Assembly: GCA_937924805.1 (NCBI GenBank)
Contig: CALDTZ010000007.1
Location: 1 to 53,184 of the forward strand
Length of the DNA stretch: 53,184 nt
Source: an uncultured Saprospiraceae bacterium
Lineage (GTDB): Bacteria; Bacteroidota; Bacteroidia; Chitinophagales; Saprospiraceae
Direction: 5' to 3'
In this document: piece after piece, positions 16,829 through 24,215 of the stretch
Numbering within the stretch: the first letter of the stretch is position 1
How the letters are laid out: each line of letters opens with the position of its first letter
Notes under the pieces: model-generated
What the model saw: the letters and a program-made list of their open reading frames with translations, nothing else
Told to the model about the DNA's origin: nothing
Database searches by the model: none
Translations under genes and position numbers: made by a program

Positions 16829-17169
16829 GTCAAATTACCACCCATGTATTAGATACATCCAAAGGAATACCCGCAGCTGGAATCCGAATATCTCTACAAC
16901 AACCCGCTGATAATGAAAACAAATGGGAAACGATAAGTAGCGGTATTACGAATGATGATGGACGGATTCCTGATTTTTTACCTAAAAACCGAATCGTAGA
17001 ACCTGGCATGTATCGAATGCTTTTCGAAACAAATGATTATTTTGAAAATCAAGGAGTAGTAGGATTTTATCCTTTTGTACCCGTTGTATTTGTTATTCAT
17101 GATACAGAACATTACCATGTACCATTACTGCTAAACCCATTTGGGTATTCAACATATAGAGGATCATAA
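16825..17169 (+). CDS. uraH: 5-hydroxyisourate hydrolase (transthyretin-like)
   Basis: HIU hydrolase (114 residues) opens 5-hydroxyisourate to OHCU, the step between PuuD and UraD. It has the family signatures ITTHVLDTSKGIPAAGI at the start (catalytic His7), an arginine in KNRIVEPGMYR, EHYHVPLLLNPFGYSTY near the end, and the C-terminal tetrapeptide YRGS that separates the enzyme from true transthyretin. It has no periplasmic signal, so it acts in the cytoplasm. It overlaps uraD, and the following gene begins 22 bases downstream. Confidence 0.96.
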   Translation: MSQITTHVLDTSKGIPAAGIRISLQQPADNENKWETISSGITNDDGRIPDFLPKNRIVEPGMYRMLFETNDYFENQGVVGFYPFVPVVFVIHDTEHYHVPLLLNPFGYSTYRGS

Positions 17170-17191
17170 TTTTAAACGAATAAATAATACT

Positions 17192-18628
17192 ATGGCAACA
17201 TTTTCCATACCTACGAAGGAAAAAGAAAATATATTAAACGAGTTAGGAACGGCAAACAAAGCTTTTCAGCTTTTGTATCCAGGCGACAAACCCGATAGAC
17301 AACCGGTGCACACGGTATATGGAGGTGCGGATTTGTTTAAATCCAATTCTGCAGAAAAAATGGGTAGAGTGGCACTCACCACATTATTAAATAATGCACC
17401 AGATTTTGTCAGTTTTGCTAAGGCTATTGGAATCAAAGGCTTTCGGAAAATGCCCGTAGAGTATAATGATATTCAAGATCTTGTAGAAAAGATGGATGAC
17501 TTTACTCCTGAAGAGCGTAAAGAGCATAAATATTGGTTGCCCTATACAGTCTACCATAAAGTCATTAAAAAGCTAGAGACGGAAGCAATCGAAGATTTTA
17601 GAATTGATTTTGAGGATGGATTTGGGAATAGGAGTTGGGAAGAAGAAGATGCTATAGCAGTGCAAGCTGCGACAGAATGCGCCAAAGGAATGAAGAAGAA
17701 ATCTTTACCTCCATTTATTGGGATACGAATCAAACCTTTTACAGAAGATTTGAAAGAACGGGGAACAAGAACCTTGGATATTTTTCTAACCACCTTGTCG
17801 TCTTTAACAAAAGGAAAATTACCTTCTAATTTTGTGGTTATGTTGCCAAAGGTTTCAATTCCAGAACAAGTTTCTGCCTTAGTAAAATTATTTGAAGTGA
17901 TTGAAGCAAATACGGAGATCCCTTCGGGAACGTTAAAAATGGAAATGATGGTTGAAACGACACAATCCATCGTAAATATTGACGGCAAAAATCCTTTAAG
18001 ACAATTTGTTGATGCTAGTAAAGGACGTATGATTGCAACGGCATTTGGTACATATGACTATACAGCCTCTTGTAATATTACAGCAAAATATCAAGATATG
18101 GGGCACGATGTATGTGATTTTGCCCACCATTTTATGAAAGTTGCACTAGGATCTACTGGAGTGTGGTTATCAGATGGGGCAACGAATATAATGCCCATAG
18201 GACCGCATCGAGGAGAATCACTTAGTATAGAACAAGAGGAAGAAAACAAAAAAGTAGTTCGTCGTAGTTGGAAGAAAGCCTATGAACATACTCGTCACTC
18301 ACTTTATAAAGGAATGTATCAAGGATGGGATTTACACCCTGCTCAATTTCCAATGAGATATGCCGCGGTTTATGCTTTCTTTTTAGAAAGTTATGATGAA
18401 GCAGCGAAACGATTGAAAGCATTCGTCGATAAAGCGGCACGAGCAACTTTGACCGATGATGTATTTGATGACGCGGCGACAGGCCAAGGCTTATTAAACT
18501 ACTTCTTAAGAGCATTAAATTGTGGAGCAATATCTGTAGATGATGCACTAGCTACTGGATTGACAATTGAAGAAATACATTCTAGGTCATTTTTAAAAAT
18601 ACTTGAAGGGCGAAGAAAGAAAGCCTAA
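17192..18628 (+). CDS. DUF6986 protein (HpcH/HpaI aldolase/malyl-CoA lyase-like), function unknown
   Basis: This 478-residue protein belongs to the family I recognise from actinobacteria as DUF6986, often labelled aldolase or phosphoenolpyruvate kinase without proof. Family hallmarks are YPGDKPDRQPVHTVYGGAD, RIDFEDGFGNRS, GIRIKPF, VMLPKVSIPEQV, METMVET-like EMMVETTQSI, ATAFGTYDYTASCNI and YQGWDLHPAQFPMRYAA. The Asp/Glu-rich and Arg motifs in this order suit a TIM-barrel C-C lyase or condensing enzyme that binds a metal and a 2-oxo acid such as glyoxylate. It is not a classical malate synthase: RGSHAMGG-type motifs are absent. I chose ATG 17192; the upstream ATG at 17141 lies inside uraH. Its place in the operon implies handling of a purine breakdown product. 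Confidence 0.85.
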   Translation: MATFSIPTKEKENILNELGTANKAFQLLYPGDKPDRQPVHTVYGGADLFKSNSAEKMGRVALTTLLNNAPDFVSFAKAIGIKGFRKMPVEYNDIQDLVEKMDDFTPEERKEHKYWLPYTVYHKVIKKLETEAIEDFRIDFEDGFGNRSWEEEDAIAVQAATECAKGMKKKSLPPFIGIRIKPFTEDLKERGTRTLDIFLTTLSSLTKGKLPSNFVVMLPKVSIPEQVSALVKLFEVIEANTEIPSGTLKMEMMVETTQSIVNIDGKNPLRQFVDASKGRMIATAFGTYDYTASCNITAKYQDMGHDVCDFAHHFMKVALGSTGVWLSDGATNIMPIGPHRGESLSIEQEEENKKVVRRSWKKAYEHTRHSLYKGMYQGWDLHPAQFPMRYAAVYAFFLESYDEAAKRLKAFVDKAARATLTDDVFDDAATGQGLLNYFLRALNCGAISVDDALATGLTIEEIHSRSFLKILEGRRKKA

Positions 18629-18645
18629 AACATAAAACATTGTTT

Positions 18646-20253
18646 ATGGAATTGCTAGGTAATATTATTGATTTGCACCAACGTACTATTTATGGTGGTA
18701 AAGTGTCGATAAAAGATGGAATCATTGTCAATATTGAGAAGGTGAATGAGACGTTCGATCATTACATTTTACCTGGTTTTATTGATGCACATATTCATAT
18801 TGAAAGTTCAATGGTAGTGCCTTATGAATTCGCTAAAATTGCTTTAGCACATGGAACTGTTGGCACAATTTCAGATCCTCATGAGATCGCAAATGTATTG
18901 GGTGTTGAGGGAGTCCACTATATGATTGACAATGCAAAAAATGCGAAATTGAAATTCCATTTTGGTGCGCCATCATGCGTGCCAGCAACGAGTTTTGAAA
19001 CAGCTGGTGCGACTATAGATGCAAAAGATATTGAGAAGTTGATGGGTTTAGATGATATATATTATCTATCAGAGATGATGAATTACCCTGGTGTCCTCTT
19101 TAAGGATGAAGAGGTTATGAAAAAAATTGCTATTGCAAAAGCAGCAGGAAAACCAATCGATGGTCACGCTCCAGGCTTAAAAGGTGAACAAGCAAAGAAC
19201 TATATAGATGCTGGAATTTCAACTGACCACGAATGCTTTACGATTGAAGAAGCTCTTGATAAATTGTCTTTTGGAATGAAAATCTTGATTAGAGAGGGTA
19301 GTGCTGCTAAAAATTACGATGCATTGCATCCATTAATTAAATCACATCCATCAAAACTTATGTTTTGTAGTGATGATAAACATCCAGATAACTTACTTGA
19401 AGGACATATTAATGAATTGGTAGTACGCTCGATAGCTCTTGGATATGACTTGTTTGATGTCCTGAATATGGCTTGCATCCACCCGGTAAAGCATTATAAA
19501 ATGGATGTCGGAATGCTCAGAGTGGGAGACAAAGCAGATGCCATTATTGTTGATTCAATCGACGAGTTTAAGGTCTTATCAACGTATATAAATGGAGAAC
19601 TTGTAGCAGAAAATGGCAAAACTTTTCTAGCCGATAAAATACATGATTGTCCTAATAACTTTAATATTGATAAAGTCAAAGCCAGTCGTTTTCATTATGA
19701 AAGCAACAATCGATCAATTGCTGTTATCAATGCGATCGATGGAGAATTAATTACAGAGAAATCCATCGAACAATTACCACTCATAAACGGCTTGTTATTG
19801 GCAGATGAAACTCAAGATATATTAAAAATTAGTGTTGTAAATAGATATAAAAAGGCACCGATTGCTACTGGTTTTATAAAGAATATGGGCATCCGAAATG
19901 GAGCTTTTGCCTCGACGGTAGCTCATGATTCCCATAATATAGTTGTAGTTGGTACGACCGACGAATTTATGGCTAAAGCCGTAAATGCTTTGGTCACGAA
20001 TAAAGGCGGTTTGTCAGCTATTCATGGAGATGAAGAGAAGGTTATAGGACTACCTATTGCTGGATTAATGAGTGATCAGCCTTGTCAGACCATTGGACAA
20101 GAGTATGCATCGATTGATCGCTTTGTCAAGCAAATGGGATCAATGTTGACCGCTCCTTTTATGACCTTATCCTTCATGGCATTATTGGTTATTCCCAAAA
20201 TTAAAATGAGTGATAAAGGCCTTTTTGATGCAGAAAAATTTGAATTTATTTAA
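18646..20253 (+). CDS. ade: Adenine deaminase (amidohydrolase type)
   Basis: This adenine deaminase (535 residues, family about 570) converts adenine to hypoxanthine and ammonia. Motifs are GFIDAHIHIESSMV (metal-binding HxH), TVGTISDPHEIANVLG, GKPIDGHAPGL, ISTDHECFTIEEAL, and FCSDDKHPDNLL for the late catalytic Asp. A C-terminal domain has GGLSAIHGDEEKVIGLPIAGLMS. I chose ATG 18646 over the in-frame TTG at 18640. It starts 17 bases after the DUF6986 gene and ends 18 bases from the convergent Rieske gene. It supplies hypoxanthine to XDH, so its place in this operon is coherent. Confidence 0.94.
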   Translation: MELLGNIIDLHQRTIYGGKVSIKDGIIVNIEKVNETFDHYILPGFIDAHIHIESSMVVPYEFAKIALAHGTVGTISDPHEIANVLGVEGVHYMIDNAKNAKLKFHFGAPSCVPATSFETAGATIDAKDIEKLMGLDDIYYLSEMMNYPGVLFKDEEVMKKIAIAKAAGKPIDGHAPGLKGEQAKNYIDAGISTDHECFTIEEALDKLSFGMKILIREGSAAKNYDALHPLIKSHPSKLMFCSDDKHPDNLLEGHINELVVRSIALGYDLFDVLNMACIHPVKHYKMDVGMLRVGDKADAIIVDSIDEFKVLSTYINGELVAENGKTFLADKIHDCPNNFNIDKVKASRFHYESNNRSIAVINAIDGELITEKSIEQLPLINGLLLADETQDILKISVVNRYKKAPIATGFIKNMGIRNGAFASTVAHDSHNIVVVGTTDEFMAKAVNALVTNKGGLSAIHGDEEKVIGLPIAGLMSDQPCQTIGQEYASIDRFVKQMGSMLTAPFMTLSFMALLVIPKIKMSDKGLFDAEKFEFI

Positions 20254-20271
20254 TTTATTTTTGGGTAAAGA

Positions 20272-21372
20272 TTATGTTTCCAATACCTTTTTAAGCATTT
20301 TATGAAAATGATGAACACCCGTCTCTCGTGAAGCTGAAAATCGACCATCCGAGTAAAACCTGGATTTGAGTCCTTGCTGGACTTTTTCCACAACCCATTC
20401 ATCTTCTTGTTGTGTTTTTTCGCCAATTTCATCTCCTCGCATACGATCCCAGATCGCTCGATCTTTTATGAAATAAAGAAATTCTACTTTTGTAAAATCC
20501 ATAGCATACGGTTTTACAATATTCAGTTGCATACCCCATGGATATACATTAATCATGAAATTGGGGTACACCCAATAATAATAGGCTGTAATTCTTTTTC
20601 CGTAATCAATATGGTTTTCAGGAAAATCGAATATTTCTCCACCTGATTTATTTGCATACCCAATCTGAAGAACCAATTGGTCATCTAGTATGGTGTCATA
20701 ATCTCCATAGTCTAACATTCCATTTAAAGTAGGGTGAACGAACGGAATATGGAATCCTTCCAAATAGTTATCTATGTACAGTGCCCAATGTGCTTTTACA
20801 TTATATGTTTTACTATATTCTGGAGCAAATTCAAACGTTTCGATATTTAAAAAACCTAAACGTTGATCAAGAGATGCTTTAATTTTTTCAAAATCGGCAT
20901 TTGTATTTAGATTTGTAAATAGAAAAGTCGACCATGATGCAATAGGAAGTTTATGCAGATGATCACAAGGTCTTGGAAAGTTTTCAACCTCTTTGAATTC
21001 AGGCATAAATTCAAAGGTCCCTTCTAAATCAAATCGCCTTCCATGGTAGCTACAAATTAATTTGCTTTCTTTTCCTGGATGATGCGCCAATTGAAATCCA
21101 CGATGCGTACAAACATTGGAAAGGCATCTTATTTCCTCTCCATCTTTAATTAAAACAAGTGGTTCATCTATGCAGTTGGCAAGCAAAGTAAAGGGGAAAA
21201 CATTGACTGCAATATTAAAAATGTCTGCTTCATTACCAATGTATTGCCAACTGCTTGCAAATACCTTTTCTTTCAATTCTGTCCACAAATGAGGATCGAA
21301 ATAAAAGGAAGCAGGTAATGTTGAAGCGAATTTGATATCCTTGGTAACCTTGTCCATATTTACTTCTTTCAT
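20272..21372 (-). CDS. Rieske non-heme iron oxygenase, alpha subunit
   Basis: The 366-residue protein has the Rieske cluster motif CTHRG...CSYHG (about 88-110) and a SRPBCC catalytic domain with the mononuclear iron site in DNYLEGFHIPFVHP, in the family pattern D-x-x-x-E-x-x-H-x4-H. The general pattern, including the tail SASRETGVHHFHK, resembles choline or betaine monooxygenases and many unassigned RHO proteins. It needs a reductase, and none is next to it. It converges on ade with an 18-base gap. Because the Klebsiella hpx pathway uses a Rieske enzyme (HpxD) for hypoxanthine, a purine substrate is conceivable but unproven. An alternative ATG is at 21357. Confidence 0.88.
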   Translation of the reverse strand: MKEVNMDKVTKDIKFASTLPASFYFDPHLWTELKEKVFASSWQYIGNEADIFNIAVNVFPFTLLANCIDEPLVLIKDGEEIRCLSNVCTHRGFQLAHHPGKESKLICSYHGRRFDLEGTFEFMPEFKEVENFPRPCDHLHKLPIASWSTFLFTNLNTNADFEKIKASLDQRLGFLNIETFEFAPEYSKTYNVKAHWALYIDNYLEGFHIPFVHPTLNGMLDYGDYDTILDDQLVLQIGYANKSGGEIFDFPENHIDYGKRITAYYYWVYPNFMINVYPWGMQLNIVKPYAMDFTKVEFLYFIKDRAIWDRMRGDEIGEKTQQEDEWVVEKVQQGLKSRFYSDGRFSASRETGVHHFHKMLKKVLET

Positions 21373-21400
21373 GTTAGTTTACCTTTTACTCTTAATACTT

Positions 21401-21408
21401 CAAACGTA
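21401..21408 (-). promoter_or_regulatory. Possible -7 element for the Rieske oxygenase gene
   Basis: On the minus strand TACGTTTG fits TAnnTTTG exactly, 29 bases before the ATG at 21372. A TTG lies 24 bases further up, slightly longer than the usual spacing. Between it and the dus stop, AATACG-TT-CGTATT (21454-21467) is a 6-base inverted repeat followed by T-rich sequence on this strand. That repeat may be a weak dus terminator or an operator. Confidence 0.38.
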
Positions 21409-21470
21409 TAAAATTTAAAGGGAATAATTATCCAATAACTAAAATATTAAAATAATACGTTCGTATTTAT

Positions 21471-22430
21471 TTACCTCCAATCAGCAATTTTCCTTCCTAA
21501 GATTTCATCTGCAATCGTATCATAATCATCATAAGTCTTAGTTTTAGAAAGCTTTTTTAGCATTTTCTTATGATCAGGAAATAAAATGGAAAAGTATTCC
21601 CAGTAACTCAACATTTTCATGATGACATGTTTTTCACCACTGAGTTTTTCATGAAAGGCCTCAAACAATTCATCATGAAATCTAGCAAACGAATCCAATT
21701 TATAATCAGGTAACGCTTGACTTCGTTCTTTAATCATTGTTGGTAAGAATGGATTTGCAATCAGACCACGCCCTAGCATCCAGTGATTGATAGTAGGAAA
21801 TCGATCTTCTAGCTCCTCAAAAAACGATAATGACGTTATATCCCCATTGTAATACAGCGTATGATCTGTATTTTTTGTAACCCTTTCAAATGCATTTAAG
21901 TCGACACCACCATTGTACAATTGTTTGCCTATTCTGGCATGGATCGCAATATTTTTTAGCGGATATTTCTCGAGAATAGGCAAGGTAGCCAATATTTCAT
22001 CCGGAGTTTCAAACCCTAATCTCATTTTCATCGAAACCGTAATATCAGTTTCATTATGTACTTGCTGAAGGATGTCATCAATTTTTGTTGGTTGACAAAT
22101 TAAGCCAGAGCCTAAGCCTCGATTGGTAACCATTGGATAGGGGCATCCTAAATTCCAATTTAACTCCCTATAACCTAGTGATTGGACAAAGTTGGTCACG
22201 AAGATGAATTCTTCGGCACTATTCGTCATAATTTGCGGAATGATGTGGGTATGTTTATTATTTTTTGGTTGAATATCCTTGTCGAAAGACGGTTTTATAA
22301 TGAGGCGTCCGTTGAGACGAATATACGGAGCGTAATACGTATCGATACCCCCAAAATTGGTTTCATGTGCATTTCTAAACCTAAAATCGGTAAATCCTTG
22401 CAACGGAGAGGAAAGTAGGATTGGAGCCAT
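21471..22430 (-). CDS. tRNA-dihydrouridine synthase
   Basis: This flavoenzyme of about 319 residues reduces uridine in tRNA D-loops. Family motifs are APILLSSPLQGFTDFRFR at the FMN-binding start, ELNWNLGCPYPMVTNRGLGSGL with the catalytic cysteine, ITVSMKMRLGF, NIAIHARIGKQLYNGGVDL and LYYNGDI, then MLGRGLIANPFL. Size and motifs suggest a DusC-like branch, though the target uridine position cannot be assigned. The gene is on the minus strand next to the Rieske gene but separated by 98 bases, so it is probably not part of the purine system. Confidence 0.92.
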   Translation of the reverse strand: MAPILLSSPLQGFTDFRFRNAHETNFGGIDTYYAPYIRLNGRLIIKPSFDKDIQPKNNKHTHIIPQIMTNSAEEFIFVTNFVQSLGYRELNWNLGCPYPMVTNRGLGSGLICQPTKIDDILQQVHNETDITVSMKMRLGFETPDEILATLPILEKYPLKNIAIHARIGKQLYNGGVDLNAFERVTKNTDHTLYYNGDITSLSFFEELEDRFPTINHWMLGRGLIANPFLPTMIKERSQALPDYKLDSFARFHDELFEAFHEKLSGEKHVIMKMLSYWEYFSILFPDHKKMLKKLSKTKTYDDYDTIADEILGRKIADWR

Positions 22431-22875
22431 AAATTAAAGGTACAAATTGATTTGTGGTTGATAGCTGGACAGTTCAATTATTCAACGCAGTACCAATTAA
22501 AATTTTCATTCGAATAGCAATGGGCAGGCATCAGTTATTGAGGAACTAGAGCTTTAGATTTATTACTTCAATAAATAGTTTTATGACTTCTTTTTTACAA
22601 GCACTTGATAATCTTTAAGCAATGGACTCATTTAATTCTGAAAGCCTTAAACAATCTTTTCTTTTCCTAGAATAATCTGCTGATTTTCATCTTTCTTTAG
22701 TGATGAAAATTGAGAAGTAGTCATACAAATGTTCGTTGTAATTATTCTCGTCTGCTATTGCAAAGACTTTCAACATTCATTAAACCTCGACAAAGTGAGA
22801 AAGCCAAGTAAAAAAGCAAATAAAATTTAACGGCATACGTGAATTCTAAATAAAAATAGCCAATTTCGAAACTTG
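22431..22875. other. Intergenic spacer of 445 bases
   Basis: This is the longest noncoding stretch in the window, between the divergent dus and radical SAM genes. I see no tRNA, no open frame of note and no clear promoter consensus. The only structure is the hairpin listed separately at 22683-22710. It could hold a small RNA or the control region of both genes. Confidence 0.6.
22683..22710. repeat. Hairpin in the dus/radical SAM spacer
   Basis: ATTTTCATC and GATGAAAAT form a perfect 9-base inverted repeat around a 10-base loop. No T-tract follows on either strand, so it is not a standard terminator. It may be an operator or part of a structured leader. Confidence 0.35.
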
Positions 22876-24045
22876 ATGGAAAAGTCGAAACCATATTGCT
22901 TGATGCCATGGGTCCATATGCATGTTTCTAACAAAGGAACCGTAAAGGCTTGTTGTGTCGCTAATATCCCATTTGGTAATGTCAACGAGCAATCAATGAT
23001 TGAGATTTGGGAAGGACCAGCTATAAATAAAATTAGAGCGAAGTTTGCAAATGGGCAAATGGACAAACGGTGTGGATATTGTCAAAAATTGGAAGCGACA
23101 GGAGCAAAAAGCATTCGCCAAGAGACTTTTGAAAAATTTCCTAATTTCAAAATTGAAGAAAAACGAGCGCTTCCCATTTATTTTGATATTCGATTTTCGA
23201 ATGTATGTAATTTTCGCTGCAGAACGTGTTGGCATGGAGCAAGTTCAAAGTGGTTTGGAGATGCACAAAAGTTAGGAACGAATATCGGAACGAAAGCGAT
23301 ATTAACAAATATTGATGATGTTCATCAATTTATTGAGACCTGGGGTGGTGCCTTGAAAGGTGCAGAAGAGATTTATTTTGCTGGCGGAGAGCCCTTGGTT
23401 ACCGAAGAGCATTATATTCTTCTTTCATGGCTGATTGACGAAAAAATAAACCCAAAACTTAGATATAATACCAATTTTTCTAAACTCTCATTTAAAGATT
23501 ATGATGTGTTGGACCTTTGGAATCATTTTACGAGCGTTGAAATATTGGCGAGTATTGATGGCGAAGGCGCATTAGGAGAATACATACGAAAGGAAATGAA
23601 TTGGCATAAAATTATCGAAAATCGAAAAATCCTGCATTCATTTGATCATATCGATTTCAAGATTTCACCAACCGTTTCCGTCTTTAATGTTGCTCATCTA
23701 CCTACACTGTATAAAACCTGTATAAGTCAAGGTTTAATCGATCAGAATGGAATTTATATAAATATTTTGGAGCGGCCAAATCACTATAATATTCAAATTC
23801 TTGACCCCCAAAAAAAGGCTTCAATTATAAAGATTTATCATGAATTTTTTAGTGATCTACCGAACAACGAAGAAAGTCGACGAGTGATCGAATCCTTTAA
23901 TGAAATATTGTCTTATATGAATGATAAATCAGATCAATCACTTATGCATTCCAGAGAAAAACATTGGAACACTTTTTTAAGTGAAACGGAAAAACTTGAT
24001 ACACTCAGGATGGAGGACCTATCGAGTTTTGACTTGTTTTTATGA
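22876..24045 (+). CDS. Radical SAM protein with N-terminal twitch/SPASM-like cysteine region
   Basis: The core cluster motif is CNFRCRTC (CxxxCxxC) near residue 110, followed by the SAM-binding glycine motif EIYFAGGEPLVTEEH. Unusually, the auxiliary cysteine region precedes the core: YCLMPWVHMHV, KACCVAN, FGNVNEQSMIEIW and KRCGYCQK (residues about 8-70) look like the SPASM/twitch part that normally comes after the barrel. Such proteins are annotated twitch-domain radical SAM proteins; their products are mostly unknown. No small peptide precursor is visible nearby. I chose ATG 22876; the frame also has TTG at 22873. The next gene is a secreted cytochrome on the same strand, but a 170-base gap weakens any operon claim. 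Confidence 0.85.
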   Translation: MEKSKPYCLMPWVHMHVSNKGTVKACCVANIPFGNVNEQSMIEIWEGPAINKIRAKFANGQMDKRCGYCQKLEATGAKSIRQETFEKFPNFKIEEKRALPIYFDIRFSNVCNFRCRTCWHGASSKWFGDAQKLGTNIGTKAILTNIDDVHQFIETWGGALKGAEEIYFAGGEPLVTEEHYILLSWLIDEKINPKLRYNTNFSKLSFKDYDVLDLWNHFTSVEILASIDGEGALGEYIRKEMNWHKIIENRKILHSFDHIDFKISPTVSVFNVAHLPTLYKTCISQGLIDQNGIYINILERPNHYNIQILDPQKKASIIKIYHEFFSDLPNNEESRRVIESFNEILSYMNDKSDQSLMHSREKHWNTFLSETEKLDTLRMEDLSSFDLFL

Positions 24046-24215
24046 ATTGTTGCTATTCGTTAAATGTTGATTAAATATTAATTATTTTAGGTAAGAAAAA
24101 GATAGGAAGGTTTTTATTGAAAGCCATGTACTATGTTTTAATGCAACGGAAAAAAGGTTTTATGTACAATACATTGAAAGTAAAAAATTGGAGTAAAAAT
24201 CAAAATTTAGTTTTA

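Noticed and set aside
17551..17988. 145-codon open frame antisense to the DUF6986 gene
   Set aside because: It is an antisense shadow of a strongly conserved coding sequence with clear family motifs.
17192..18628. Calling this gene a classical malate synthase A or G
   Set aside because: The family signatures of malate synthase are absent, while hallmarks of DUF6986 (RQPVHTVY, RIDFEDG, GTYDYTA) are present.
7195..21372. Recent horizontal transfer of the purine island
   Set aside because: No insertion sequence, integrase, tRNA or repeat borders were seen, and base use looks like that of neighbouring genes by eye. A composition test would be decisive.
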